Below are positions 1 through 8,994 of a DNA stretch of 64,000 nucleotides, one piece after another. The DNA comes from Mycobacterium avium subsp. avium (GTDB taxonomy: Bacteria > Actinomycetota > Actinomycetes > Mycobacteriales > Mycobacteriaceae). Numbering within the stretch: the stretch's first letter is position 1; every line of letters starts with the position of its first letter. The notes under the pieces were generated by a model. That model saw only the letters and a program-made list of their open reading frames with translations. It was not told the DNA's origin and did not search any database. The position numbers and the translations under genes were made by a program. The stretch covers positions 3,162,001-3,226,000 of the forward strand of contig NZ_CP046507.1 of NCBI RefSeq assembly GCF_009741445.1. The letters are read 5' to 3'.

Positions 1-108
1 GTAGATCAGGAAGTCGTAGAACTCGATGGCCGAACCCACCAGGCAGGCGGCCGCTATCCGCCGCATGGGCGTGCCGGGCGTGGTGGCGCGCGCGGACGGC
101 TCACCCAT
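1..108 (-). CDS. MFS (metabolite:H+ symporter type) transporter, N-terminal fragment
   Basis: The first 36 codons of a gene leaving the left edge of the window. Translation from the ATG at 108 gives a short polar N-terminus, then a first membrane segment ending in EFYDFLIY. That motif is typical of the end of TM1 in metabolite:H+ symporter family transporters of the major facilitator superfamily. Synteny with fadD36 fits the Rv1200-type transporter of M. tuberculosis. A second in-frame ATG lies at codon 15, so the exact start is open. Substrate cannot be judged from this fragment. Confidence 0.6.
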   Translation of the reverse strand, partial: MGEPSARATTPGTPMRRIAAACLVGSAIEFYDFLIY

Positions 109-226
109 GGCGGCCGCCTGCGCTCCGGTTGCCTGAATGCACGGTTACGACGGTAGGTGAAGCGTGGCGGCCACGCTCGGCCCCGAAGCTGGCAAGTTGC
201 TGCGTGTCGTGCATCACGACGCCCGC

Positions 227-1648
227 TCAGCCGTCGGACAGCAGCTGCTTCTTGAGCACCTTGCCCATGGCGTTGCGCGGCAGCGCGTCCACCACGCGCA
301 CCTCGCGGGGCCGCTTGTGTATCGAAAGTTGTTGGGCGACATGGTCGATCAGGTCGTCGGGGTTGACCCGGCCGGCGGGAACGACGAACGCGACGATGCG
401 CTGCCCCAGGTCCTCGTCGGGCATCCCGACGACGGCGGCCTCGGCGACGCCGGGGTGGCCGAGCAGCGCGGTTTCGATTTCGCCGGCACCGATGCGGTAG
501 CCGCCGGACTTGATCAGATCGACGGACTCCCGCCCGACGATGCGGTGCATGCCGGCGTCGTCGACGACGGCGACGTCGCCGGTGCGGTACCAGCCGTCGG
601 CGTCGAAGGCCTCGGCGGTGGCGTCGGGCCGGTTGAGGTAGCCGTCGAACATCATCGGGCCGCGCACCAGCAGCTTGCCGACGGTCTCCCCGTCGTGCGG
701 CACCGGGTTGCCGTCGTCGTCGACCACCCGGGTCTGCACGCCGGTCAGCGGCAGGCCCACCCAGCCGGGGCGCCGCTCGCCGTCGGCCCGGGTGGAGATG
801 GTGATCAGCGATTCCGAGGCGCCGTAGCGTTCGACGGGCTGGTGCCCGGTGAGCCCGGCCAACCGGTCGAACACCGGGACCGGCAGCGGCGCGCTGCCGG
901 AGACCAGCAGCCGCGCCGGGCGCAGCGCGCGGGCGGCCGCCTCGTCGGCCACAACCCGCGACCACACCGTCGGCACCCCGAAGAACAGGGTGCCGCCGAA
1001 GTCGGTGCGGGCCTGCGCGTAGCCGGCCGGGGTCGGTTTTCCGGTGTGGACGAACCGATTCCCGATCCGCAGCGAGCCCAGCAGGCCCAGCACCAGACCG
1101 TGCACGTGAAACAGCGGCAGCCCGTGCACCAGCACGTCGTCGGCCGTCCACTGCCAGGCCTGCGCGAGGGCGTCCAGGTCGGCGGCGATCGCGCGCCGGC
1201 TCAGCACCACGCCCTTGGGCAGCCCGGTGGTGCCCGAGGTGTAGATGATCATCGCGGTGGCGTCCGGTGACGGCTCGGGGTAGCGGTGCCAGGAGCGGGC
1301 GTGCAGCCGCACCGGGACGTGCGGCAGGCCGTCGGGCTCGTCAGGCAGGGGGCCGAGCCAGGCCCGCACCCCGGAGTCGGCCAGCATGTGCCGGCGTTCG
1401 GCGGCCCCGACGTCGGCGGGCACCGGGACGAACGGCACCCCGGCGATCAGGCACCCGGTCACCGCGAGCACCGTGGCGGCGGTCGGTGTGGCGAGGACGG
1501 CGACCCGGCCTGCACCGGCGACCCGCTCGGCCACCGAGGTCGCGGCGCCGAGCAGGTCGGCGCGGCTGAGCACGGTGCCGTCGATGCGTACCGCGTCGGG
1601 GATGTCGGTGGCGGTAACGGCCGAGGGATTCAGCGACGTCAGCAGCAC
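227..1648 (-). CDS. fadD36: Acyl-CoA ligase FadD36
   Basis: A 473-residue adenylate-forming enzyme, expected to activate a carboxylic acid to acyl-AMP and then acyl-CoA. The AMP-binding P-loop YTSGTTGLPKGVVLSRRA is present near residue 135. The later adenylation motifs YRTGD and GRESVDLIKSGGYRIGAGEIE follow, and the C-terminal catalytic lysine lies in NAMGKVLKKQ. Length and wording match M. tuberculosis FadD36. The enzyme is shorter than long-chain FadD proteins and resembles malonyl-CoA synthetase-type ligases, so a short or dicarboxylic substrate is possible. The start is GTG. It lies 29 bp downstream of the hydrolase gene on the same strand, so the two are probably co-transcribed. Confidence 0.9.
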   Translation of the reverse strand: MLLTSLNPSAVTATDIPDAVRIDGTVLSRADLLGAATSVAERVAGAGRVAVLATPTAATVLAVTGCLIAGVPFVPVPADVGAAERRHMLADSGVRAWLGPLPDEPDGLPHVPVRLHARSWHRYPEPSPDATAMIIYTSGTTGLPKGVVLSRRAIAADLDALAQAWQWTADDVLVHGLPLFHVHGLVLGLLGSLRIGNRFVHTGKPTPAGYAQARTDFGGTLFFGVPTVWSRVVADEAAARALRPARLLVSGSAPLPVPVFDRLAGLTGHQPVERYGASESLITISTRADGERRPGWVGLPLTGVQTRVVDDDGNPVPHDGETVGKLLVRGPMMFDGYLNRPDATAEAFDADGWYRTGDVAVVDDAGMHRIVGRESVDLIKSGGYRIGAGEIETALLGHPGVAEAAVVGMPDEDLGQRIVAFVVPAGRVNPDDLIDHVAQQLSIHKRPREVRVVDALPRNAMGKVLKKQLLSDG

Positions 1649-1677
1649 GCCAGCAGGCTACCCGCCGCCGGCACGGG

Positions 1678-2586
1678 TCAGTTCTGCTCGTCCCAGATCT
1701 TGGTCAGGGTGGACAGGATCTCCTCGCCGCGGCCCAGCCCGCCGAGGTGGCTCTCGCCGGGCAGCACGAACAGCTCTGCGTCGGGCAGCAAGGACACGAC
1801 GTGTTGTCCGTGCGCGAACGGCACGATGTGGTCGCTGTCGCCGTGCCACCACCGGACCGGGACCTTGACCTGGTCGAGCCGGAATCCCCAGTCCTGGGTG
1901 AACAGGATGATGTCGTTGAACGGGGCGGCCAGTTGCTTGCGGCTGCCGTTGAGCAGGTCGTCGAGGAACATGGCCCCGAACTCGGGCCGGGTGAGCAGCC
2001 GCCGGTCGCCCTCGGGCGAGATCGCCGCGTACAGGTACAGGGCGGGGTTGGCGACCGGGCGGATGGCCCGCACGACCAGGCTGGCGCCGATCCGCAGCGG
2101 GTCGCCGCCCAGCTTCAGCAGTGGAGCCACCCGCTTGCCCAGGTTCATCAGGCCGCTGGTGATGCCCTCGTCGCCGAGGAAGGGCGCGACGCCGCCGAGG
2201 ATGCCGGCCGCCACGACCCGGTCGGGCAGCACCGCGGCGGACGCGAGCGCGTAGGGGCCGCCGCCGGACAGCCCGATGACGGCCATCTTGTCGATGCCCA
2301 GCGTGTCCGCGATGGTCCGCAGGTCCTCGCCGAACGCCCGGATGTTCTGGTAGCGATGCGGCGTCGACGACCCGATGCCCGGGCGGTCCAGCCCGATCAG
2401 CCGGATCTTGTGGTTCTCGGCGTACAGGCGGGCCTCGACCGGGATCTGCCGGCGGGCGCCGGGGGTGCCGTGCAACCAGAACATCGCGCGCCCCTGCGGG
2501 TCGCCGAATTCGGCGAACCCGATCTGGCGGTCCTCACCGACGGCGACGTTTCCCTCGAGTTTGGGGCGGGCGATCTCGATGGCCAT
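1678..2586 (-). CDS. Alpha/beta hydrolase
   Basis: A 302-residue alpha/beta-fold hydrolase. It shows the oxyanion-region motif LHGTPG near residue 39, the nucleophile elbow GLSGGGP (Ser, about residue 106) and a C-terminal GESHLGG supplying the likely catalytic His. An Asp in WHGDSDHIV could complete the triad. No signal peptide is seen, so it should be cytosolic. It sits between fadD36 and a CoA-transferase gene, as in the Rv1191-Rv1193 neighbourhood of M. tuberculosis, and all four minus-strand genes from the ALDH to fadD36 could form one unit. Substrate unknown; an ester or thioester of a lipid metabolite is an inference from context. Confidence 0.8.
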   Translation of the reverse strand: MAIEIARPKLEGNVAVGEDRQIGFAEFGDPQGRAMFWLHGTPGARRQIPVEARLYAENHKIRLIGLDRPGIGSSTPHRYQNIRAFGEDLRTIADTLGIDKMAVIGLSGGGPYALASAAVLPDRVVAAGILGGVAPFLGDEGITSGLMNLGKRVAPLLKLGGDPLRIGASLVVRAIRPVANPALYLYAAISPEGDRRLLTRPEFGAMFLDDLLNGSRKQLAAPFNDIILFTQDWGFRLDQVKVPVRWWHGDSDHIVPFAHGQHVVSLLPDAELFVLPGESHLGGLGRGEEILSTLTKIWDEQN

Positions 2587-2646
2587 GTCGAGCAGCTTGG
2601 CATGTCACGCGCGGTTTACAAAGGGCCGGGCATGCGTTGCCGGCGG

Positions 2647-4938
2647 CTATGCGTTGAGCACCCGCTCGCCGATGACCCGCTGCTGACGCAGGTCCGCTAT
2701 CTCCGCCTCGGACAGGCCCAGCTCGCGCAGCACCTCGTCGTTGTGCTGGCCGAGCGTCGGCGGGGCGGTGCGGTGGTGCCGCCGCGGGCCGGGCGCGATG
2801 CGAAAGGGCCACCCGGGGTAGCGGTGCGGCCCGGTGATCCGGTGCTCGAGCTCCTCGTAGTAGCCACGCGCGTCCAGCTGGGCCCCGATCAGCCCGGGAT
2901 CGTACATCTGGTCGCCGGTGATCACCCGCTCGGCCGCGATCCCTTGCGCCTGAAGGGTTTCGACGATCGCCGCGGCGGTCTGGGTGCGGGTCCAGGCGGC
3001 GACGAGCTCGTCGAAGGCGTCGTGGTCGATCGGCTGACCGGGCACCGACAGCGCCACCCACACTTCTTTCTCGTTGGTCGGGTAGACGCCCTGCAGCCAG
3101 CCGCGCCGGCGGTTGCCCTCCCGCGGCCGCACCACACCGGTCATCGAGTACTCGATGACCGGTTCGGCGGTGACCGCGGCGGCGACCTCGATCTGGGCCA
3201 CCTCGACGAGTTGGCCGGCGCCGGTGCGGTTGCGGTGCTCGAGCGCGGCCAGCAGCGCGACCCCGGCGTGCACGCCGACGATCGGATCGGCCGGGCCCTG
3301 GGGGTTGCACGGCGGGCCGTCGGGAAAGCCGGTGACGGCCGACATTCCGGCGGTCTGCTCGAAGTTCAGCGCCCAGCCGACGTAGTCGCGCCACGGGCCG
3401 TGCAGGCCGTAGCCGGGCATCCGCACCACGATCACGTCGGGGTTCAGCGCCGTGAGCGAGTCGTAGTCCAGCCCGAAATTTTCGACGACGCGCGGCGAAA
3501 AGTTCTCCACCACGATGTCGGCCCGGGCGGCCAGCCGCCGCGCCAGGTCGAGGCCCCGCGGCGACGTCAGGTCCAGCGTGAGGTCGCGTTTGTTGAGGTT
3601 GGTGCCCTGCCAGATGGGGCTGCGCTCGTACCAGTCGTCGCCCTCGTAGGCGAACGCCCCCGAATAGCGGTGCCCGTCGGGGCGCTGGATCGACTCGACC
3701 TTGACGATGTCGGCGCCGAACGCCCCGAGGTAGCAGGTCAGGTAGGCGCCGGCCCAGAACGTGGTGAGGTCGAGCACCCGCAGCCCGGCGAAGGGCAGCG
3801 GCCCGGGCGCTCGGTGCAGCGCTCGGCCGTCACCGGTCCACGTCGTTCGCGACGCCCCAGACAGTGGCGCCGGACGTGGCTGCGGCACAGGGGTTTTCGA
3901 GAACCGGAATGGCGGCCCGGGCCGCCGAAACGACCCGGTGTCGACGAAGAACCCCCGCTCGGCGTATTGCGGGCAATCGAGCACAGTGGCGCCGTCGTTG
4001 ACGGGCGCGGCCGGAATCCGCAGCGCCTGAGCGAGTTCCACGATCTCGGCGACGGTCTGGCCGGCAAGCACCGGCTCAGCTTTGGCGAAGAAGTCGGCGC
4101 GCTCCGGGCCGCCCAGCATGATCGCGAGCTGGTGCTCGCCGAACTCGGGCAGGCCGAGCATCGCGCAGACGTCGAGCCAGTGCTGGCCCGTCAGGCAGTT
4201 GATGCCGACCCAGCCGTCGGCGGCCCGCACCACGCCCAGCATGGGCGCCGACCGCAGGTTGGCGGGCAGCCCGAGCCGGCGCATCCGCTGAGCCATCAAC
4301 ATCGGATACGGCAACGTGGACAGCAACGATTCCAGCTGGGAGACATCGACTTCGGTGACCTGTCCGGCGGGGTGTGAACGCAGGGCGGTCAGTGCGCCCA
4401 GCGCGCCGTAGGCGCCGGCAACGTACTCGGCGATCCGGGCGCCGACCTGAACCGGTGGACGCTGCGGATCGCGGGAGCTGATCCAGCCCGATGCCGCCTG
4501 CAGGGTCAGCGGTGTCGCCGGGCGGCGGCGGAACGGTCCGGTCTGGCCGAACCCAGAGATGCGCAGTAACACCAGGTTTGGGTTGATCCGCTGCAGGTCG
4601 TCGGGCCCGAGCCCGTATCCCTGCAGCGTTGCGGATCCGGAGTCGTCGATGAGCAGGTGCGCCCGGGCGATGAGTTCCCGCGCCGCCGCGACGTCGGCGG
4701 TCTCCGAGAAGTCAAGCGTGGCACCGTGTTTGCCGGCGTTGATGTACTCGAACAGGCCCGACCGGTCCGGGTCGACAACGCCCGAGGCGAACGGGCCCCA
4801 GCGCCGCAGCGGGTCCCCGGCGGGCGGCTCGATCTTGATGACCTCGGCGCCCAGATCGACAAGGAGCTTGGCCGCGTAGGGACCCGAGATCTCGCTGGCG
4901 ATTTCGACGACGTGCAGCCCCGCAAGGGGTGCCGTCAC
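2647..4938 (-). CDS. Tandem-domain CaiB/BaiF (family III) CoA-transferase
   Basis: 763 residues made of two complete family III CoA-transferase halves. The first opens with PLAGLHVVEIASEISGPYAA and DLGAEVIKIEPPAGDPLRR. The second begins near residue 385 with PFAGLRVLDLTTFWAGAY and FGADIVKVESIQ. Single-domain family members are about 400 aa and work as interlocked dimers, so this is a fused pseudo-dimer. It should move CoA from an acyl-CoA donor to a carboxylic acid. The GTG start overlaps the ALDH stop in a GTGA overlap, indicating translational coupling. With the ALDH it would oxidise an aldehyde to an acid and then load it on CoA, next to an igr-like operon. Specificity is unknown. Confidence 0.88.
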   Translation of the reverse strand: MTAPLAGLHVVEIASEISGPYAAKLLVDLGAEVIKIEPPAGDPLRRWGPFASGVVDPDRSGLFEYINAGKHGATLDFSETADVAAARELIARAHLLIDDSGSATLQGYGLGPDDLQRINPNLVLLRISGFGQTGPFRRRPATPLTLQAASGWISSRDPQRPPVQVGARIAEYVAGAYGALGALTALRSHPAGQVTEVDVSQLESLLSTLPYPMLMAQRMRRLGLPANLRSAPMLGVVRAADGWVGINCLTGQHWLDVCAMLGLPEFGEHQLAIMLGGPERADFFAKAEPVLAGQTVAEIVELAQALRIPAAPVNDGATVLDCPQYAERGFFVDTGSFRRPGPPFRFSKTPVPQPRPAPLSGASRTTWTGDGRALHRAPGPLPFAGLRVLDLTTFWAGAYLTCYLGAFGADIVKVESIQRPDGHRYSGAFAYEGDDWYERSPIWQGTNLNKRDLTLDLTSPRGLDLARRLAARADIVVENFSPRVVENFGLDYDSLTALNPDVIVVRMPGYGLHGPWRDYVGWALNFEQTAGMSAVTGFPDGPPCNPQGPADPIVGVHAGVALLAALEHRNRTGAGQLVEVAQIEVAAAVTAEPVIEYSMTGVVRPREGNRRRGWLQGVYPTNEKEVWVALSVPGQPIDHDAFDELVAAWTRTQTAAAIVETLQAQGIAAERVITGDQMYDPGLIGAQLDARGYYEELEHRITGPHRYPGWPFRIAPGPRRHHRTAPPTLGQHNDEVLRELGLSEAEIADLRQQRVIGERVLNA

Positions 4939-6395
4939 GCGGGAACCCCGATGGCCATCGGCTCCATGTACTGGTGCAGCCCGCCGATTCCGCCGCCCTC
5001 GCGGCCCAGCCCGCTGAGCCTGAAGCCGCCGAACGGCGCGCCGGCGGGGCTGATGCCGTTGACCGCGATCTGCCCGGTGCGAATGCGGCGCGCGACGCCG
5101 ACGGCGCGATCCACGTCGTCACCCCACACCGCACCGGAGAGCCCGTATCGGGAGTTGTTCGCGATGGCGACGGCGTCGTCGTCGTCGCGGTAGCGCAGTA
5201 CCGACAACACCGGGCCGAACACTTCCTCTTGCGCGACGGTCGAATTGGGCTCCACCCCGGACAGGATCGTCGGTTCGACGTAGTAGCCGACGTCCAGCCC
5301 GGCGGGTCGCCCGCCGCCGGTGACCAGCGTGGCCCCGTCGCTGCGTGCGCCCGCGATGTGCGCCTCGACCCGGTCGCGTTGCGCCGCGCTGATCAGCGGA
5401 CCCATCTGCACGTCGGGATCGGTGGGGTCGCCCACCTTGACGTCGCGGGCCAACGCGGCCAGCCGATCGACGACGTCGTCGTGCAGCGAATCGGGCAACA
5501 GCAGCCGGCTGTGCAGGATGCAGGCCTGTCCGGCATGCAGCGAACAGGATTGGAACAGCATCTGTTCCAGCATTTCGTCGGTGACGTTCGCGTCGTCGAG
5601 GACGATGCTGGCCGACTTTCCGCCCAGCTCCAACAGGATTCGCTTGATCGTGTCGCCGGCGGCCGACATCACCTGGCGGCCGACGGCCGAGCTGCCGGTG
5701 AAGCTCACCATGTCGATGCGCGGATCGGTGGTGAGCAGCTTGGCCGCCTCGACCCCCGAGGGCGTGACGACGTTGACCACCCCCGGCGGGATGTCGGTGT
5801 GCTCGTCGATGAGGCGCGCCAGCGCCAGCCCGGCCAGCGGTGTCAGCGGAGACGGCTTGAGCACGACCGTATTGCCCGCGGCCAGCGCATGATTCAGCTT
5901 CATGACGTTGAGGCAGTGCGGGAAGTTCCAGGGCGTGAGCACCGCTACCACGCCCAGCGGCACGTGGCGCAACAACGTGGTGCCGGCGCTGATGCCGGCG
6001 ACCTCCTGGTCGACCAGCTGGGTCGCGAGCTGGGCGGCGTGCATGGACATGAACCCGGCGCCGTCGATCTGCATGATGCGCTCGTTGCCGATGCAGCCCC
6101 ACTCCGTTTGGGACAGCGCGAAGAAGTCGTCGGCGTGCTTGGTGAGCGCCTCGCCCAGCTGGTTCAGACACCGGGCGCGCTGCTCGGCGGATATCCGGCC
6201 CCACGGCCCGCTGTCGAAGGCGCGGCGCGCGGCCGCGATCGCGTCGTCGACCTGCGCCACGCTCGCGTCGGGTGCGGTGGCGATGACGGCCTCGGTGCAC
6301 GGGGACAGGTCGTCGTAGCGACCGTCCTGCGGCTCGACCCACTGGCCGTCGATGTAGAGCTGGTAGGTCTGGACAAGAGCGGGCGGATCGGCCAT
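4935..6395 (-). CDS. NAD(P)-dependent aldehyde dehydrogenase
   Basis: A 486-residue ALDH superfamily enzyme. The catalytic Glu lies in LELGGKSASIV and the catalytic Cys in HAGQACILHSR. The Rossmann motif FTGSSAVGRQV and the C-terminal GPVLSVLRY region are also present. The start chosen is ATG at 6395 (MADPPALVQ), preceded by a strong GGAGGAAG ribosome-binding site. The frame stays open 45 codons further upstream, but that stretch lies in the divergent promoter region and has no ALDH-like sequence. It is the first gene of a unit coupled to the CoA-transferase and divergent from the P450 operon. A side-chain aldehyde made by P450 or alcohol oxidation is a plausible substrate, by inference. Confidence 0.9.
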   Translation of the reverse strand: MADPPALVQTYQLYIDGQWVEPQDGRYDDLSPCTEAVIATAPDASVAQVDDAIAAARRAFDSGPWGRISAEQRARCLNQLGEALTKHADDFFALSQTEWGCIGNERIMQIDGAGFMSMHAAQLATQLVDQEVAGISAGTTLLRHVPLGVVAVLTPWNFPHCLNVMKLNHALAAGNTVVLKPSPLTPLAGLALARLIDEHTDIPPGVVNVVTPSGVEAAKLLTTDPRIDMVSFTGSSAVGRQVMSAAGDTIKRILLELGGKSASIVLDDANVTDEMLEQMLFQSCSLHAGQACILHSRLLLPDSLHDDVVDRLAALARDVKVGDPTDPDVQMGPLISAAQRDRVEAHIAGARSDGATLVTGGGRPAGLDVGYYVEPTILSGVEPNSTVAQEEVFGPVLSVLRYRDDDDAVAIANNSRYGLSGAVWGDDVDRAVGVARRIRTGQIAVNGISPAGAPFGGFRLSGLGREGGGIGGLHQYMEPMAIGVPA

Positions 6396-6499
6396 GTTGC
6401 TTCCTCCGGTCATCTGATCACTTGGTGTACACCCCCGCGTGTCGCCCGTCAATCGTCCTTCGCGTGAAAATCGAGCTATCCCTCTACTTTGGCACGGTG

Positions 6500-6529
6500 T
6501 TGACAGCACGCGGCGGTGCAGAGTAGACA
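6500..6529 (+). promoter_or_regulatory. Candidate promoter of the P450 / igr-like operon
   Basis: In the ALDH/P450 divergent gap, TTGACA (6500-6505) is followed after 18 bp by TAGACA (6524-6529). The -35 box is a perfect sigma-70 match; the -10 box is only partial. It lies about 60 bp before the GTG start of the P450. No KstR-type operator (TNNAACNNGTTNNA) was seen in this gap by eye. Confidence 0.35.
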
Positions 6530-6589
6530 CAGTCGGCAGACAGATTGCGCCAATCTGTCGGATCGGGTGTCCTGCGAGAGGGGCTTGCC

Positions 6590-7786
6590 GTGCAGACTCA
6601 TCCGCCGCTGCGCTCGCCGAGCTTCCCGCTGCATTCCCCGGACTTCTACGCGGGTAACCCGTATCCCGCCTACCGGGAGCTGCGCGCGACGGCGCCGGTG
6701 TGCTGGAACGACGTCACCAACTTCTGGGCGCTGTTGAAATACGAGGACATTCGGTTCGTGTCGAGCAATCCGGCTCTGTTCACCTCGACCCGGGGCATCA
6801 CGATCCCGGATCCGCAGCTGCCCAACCCGGTGCAGCAGGGCAGCCTGATCTTCACCGATCCGCCGCGGCACCGGCAGCTGCGCAAGCTGATCAACTCCGG
6901 ATTCACCCGGCGGCGTGTTTCGGTGCTGGAACCGAAGATCCGCGAGATCGTGCGCGGCATTCTCGACGGCATCGAACGCGGCGCCGTGCACGAGTTCGCC
7001 GAACAGATCGCCGCTCCCCTGCCCACCCGGATGATCGCCGAATTGATCGGGGCCCCGCCCGACGACTGGGAGCAATTCCGGGCGTGGTCGGATGCGGCCA
7101 CCGGGACGGCCGACCCGGAGATCGAGCTGGACCCGGCGGTGGCGGCCGGACAACTCTACGAGTACTTCCAGCGGCTGATCGCGGCACGCCGCGCGCGGCC
7201 GCGCGCCGACCTGCTCTCGGTGCTGGCCGAGGCCGAGATCGACGAGCACCGGTTGACCGACGAAGACCTGCTCAATTTCGCCTTTCTGCTGCTGGTGGCC
7301 GGCAACGAAACCACCCGCAACCTGATCGCGCTGGGGACGCTGGCCCTGATCGCGCATCCCGACCAATACCGCCTGCTCGTTGAGGAGCCCGCCCGCATCC
7401 CGCTTGCGGTCGAGGAGATGTTGCGGTGGAACAGTCCCGTGGTACACATGGCCCGCACCGCGACCGCCGACGTCGAAATCCGCGGACAGCGGATCCGCGC
7501 CGGCGAGGTGGTGGTGATGCTCTACGGGTCGGCCAACCGGGACGAGGACGTATTCGGCCCGGACTCCGAGGAATTCGATGTGACCCGCCACCCGAACCCG
7601 CACATCGCCTTCGGCTGCGGTGAACATTCTTGTGTGGGCGCACAATTGGCGCGACTGGAGGCGACGGTGTTCTTCGAGGAGCTGCTGCGCCGGTATCCCC
7701 GCATCGAGCTGGTGGGCGAGGTGGACCGGATGCGGGCCACCATGGTGCCCGGGGTGAAACGCATGCCGGTGCGAATGGGGGCCTGA
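6590..7786 (+). CDS. Cytochrome P450
   Basis: A 398-residue soluble bacterial P450. The I-helix oxygen-activation motif is AGNETTRN. The heme loop is FGCGEHSCVGAQLARLE, with the thiolate Cys in FxxGxHxCxG, and the ERR-triad region VEEMLRW is present. The GTG start at 6590 follows GAGAGGGG; a TTG 15 codons upstream is less likely because it lacks a binding site. It needs a ferredoxin and reductase; fdxC in this window is one possible partner. It is first in a seven-gene operon that mirrors the igr operon led by cyp125, so terminal hydroxylation of a steroid or isoprenoid side chain is a reasonable inference. The CYP family number cannot be assigned by eye. Confidence 0.92.
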   Translation: MQTHPPLRSPSFPLHSPDFYAGNPYPAYRELRATAPVCWNDVTNFWALLKYEDIRFVSSNPALFTSTRGITIPDPQLPNPVQQGSLIFTDPPRHRQLRKLINSGFTRRRVSVLEPKIREIVRGILDGIERGAVHEFAEQIAAPLPTRMIAELIGAPPDDWEQFRAWSDAATGTADPEIELDPAVAAGQLYEYFQRLIAARRARPRADLLSVLAEAEIDEHRLTDEDLLNFAFLLLVAGNETTRNLIALGTLALIAHPDQYRLLVEEPARIPLAVEEMLRWNSPVVHMARTATADVEIRGQRIRAGEVVVMLYGSANRDEDVFGPDSEEFDVTRHPNPHIAFGCGEHSCVGAQLARLEATVFFEELLRRYPRIELVGEVDRMRATMVPGVKRMPVRMGA

Positions 7787-7790
7787 GCCG

Positions 7791-8975
7791 ATGGATCTGG
7801 AATACACGCCGGAGCAACAGCAGCTGCGCGCCGAGATCCGTGCGACGCTTCAGACCGTGATGACGCCCGAACGCGTCGCCGCGGTCAGCGAGCAGATGGA
7901 CGGCGGTCCCGCGGTGCGCGAATGCGTCCGCGCCCTGGCGGCGGCCAACCTGCTGGGTGTCGGATGGCCCAAAGAATATGGTGGACGAGGGTTTTCGGCC
8001 ATCGAGCAGTTCATCTTCGCCGAGGAGGCGCGCCGGGTGAGCGCACCCATCCCTCTGGTGACGCTCAACACCGTCGGCCCGACGTTGATGCACTACGGCA
8101 CCGACGAGCAGAAGCGGCGGTTTCTGCCGGCGATCCTGGACGGCACCGTGGAATTCGCCATCGGCTACTCCGAGCCGGGGGCGGGCAGCGACCTGGCCTC
8201 GGTGCACACGACGGCCGTGCGTGTCGGTGACGAGTATGTGATCAACGGTCAAAAGATGTTCACCAGCGGCGCCGCCTACGCCGACTACATCTGGCTGGCC
8301 GTGCGCACCGATCCGGATGCCAAGAAGCACAAGGGCATTTCCATCCTCATCGTGCCGACCTCCTCGCCCGGGTTCTCCTGGCAACCGCTGCACACCATGC
8401 CGGGCATCTCGACCTTCTACACGTTCTACGACGACGTGCGGGTGCCGGTCAGCGCGCTGGTGGGGGCCGAGAACCAGGGCTGGCAGCTGATCACCACGCA
8501 GTTGAACTTCGAGCGCGCCGCCCTGGGCAATCTGGGCGCGCTCGAGCCGCTGTTCGACAAGACGCTGGACTGGGCGCTGTCCACCGAACTCGACGGCGGC
8601 CGGGTCATCGACCAGCCCTGGGTGCGATCGGCGCTGGCCCGGGTCGAAGCGCAGGTGGCCGCCTACAAGCTCGTCAACCTGCGGGTGAACGCGGCGATGA
8701 CGAAGGGCGCGCTCAACATGGGCGAAGCCTCGGCCGCGAAGGTGTTCGGCACCGAGCTCACGCAGCAGGTCGCCCGGGAGCTGCTCGAGGTGCTCGACGG
8801 CAACGGGGTGCGGCGCGGCGCCGAGGCTCCGCTGCGTGGCGCGCTGGAATCCGCCTACCGTCAGGCCGTCATCAACACCTTCGGGGGCGGCGCCAACGAG
8901 ATTCAACGTGACATCATCGCCATGGCCGCGTTGGGCATGCCCCGCGCACCGCGCGACCTTCGGGCCGCGAAATAG
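7791..8975 (+). CDS. Acyl-CoA dehydrogenase, ChsE-type subunit (1)
   Basis: A 394-residue FadE-family flavoenzyme beginning MDLEYTPEQQQLRAEIR, with GYSEPGAGSDLAS (FAD/substrate region) near residue 126. The C-terminal motif FGGGANEIQRDIIAM has Gly where medium-chain enzymes carry the catalytic Glu (YEGT). A different catalytic site, or catalysis across a hetero-oligomer, is therefore implied. The steroid ChsE1-ChsE2 enzymes of M. tuberculosis are obligate alpha2beta2 pairs encoded by adjacent genes, and a second FadE gene lies in this same operon. It starts 4 bp after the P450 stop. Predicted role: first dehydrogenation in beta-oxidation of a branched or ring-bearing acyl-CoA. Confidence 0.88.
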   Translation: MDLEYTPEQQQLRAEIRATLQTVMTPERVAAVSEQMDGGPAVRECVRALAAANLLGVGWPKEYGGRGFSAIEQFIFAEEARRVSAPIPLVTLNTVGPTLMHYGTDEQKRRFLPAILDGTVEFAIGYSEPGAGSDLASVHTTAVRVGDEYVINGQKMFTSGAAYADYIWLAVRTDPDAKKHKGISILIVPTSSPGFSWQPLHTMPGISTFYTFYDDVRVPVSALVGAENQGWQLITTQLNFERAALGNLGALEPLFDKTLDWALSTELDGGRVIDQPWVRSALARVEAQVAAYKLVNLRVNAAMTKGALNMGEASAAKVFGTELTQQVARELLEVLDGNGVRRGAEAPLRGALESAYRQAVINTFGGGANEIQRDIIAMAALGMPRAPRDLRAAK

Positions 8976-8994
8976 CAAGGAGGACAGGACCGCA

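Noticed and set aside
1747..4377. 876-codon open frame on the plus strand opposite the hydrolase and CoA-transferase genes
   Set aside because: Antisense shadow of two genes with clear domains; high GC removes stop codons. The translation has no recognisable motif.
6396..6589. A KstR operator in the igr-like divergent promoter
   Set aside because: No TNNAACNNGTTNNA match seen; regulation is more likely by the local TetR or another factor.
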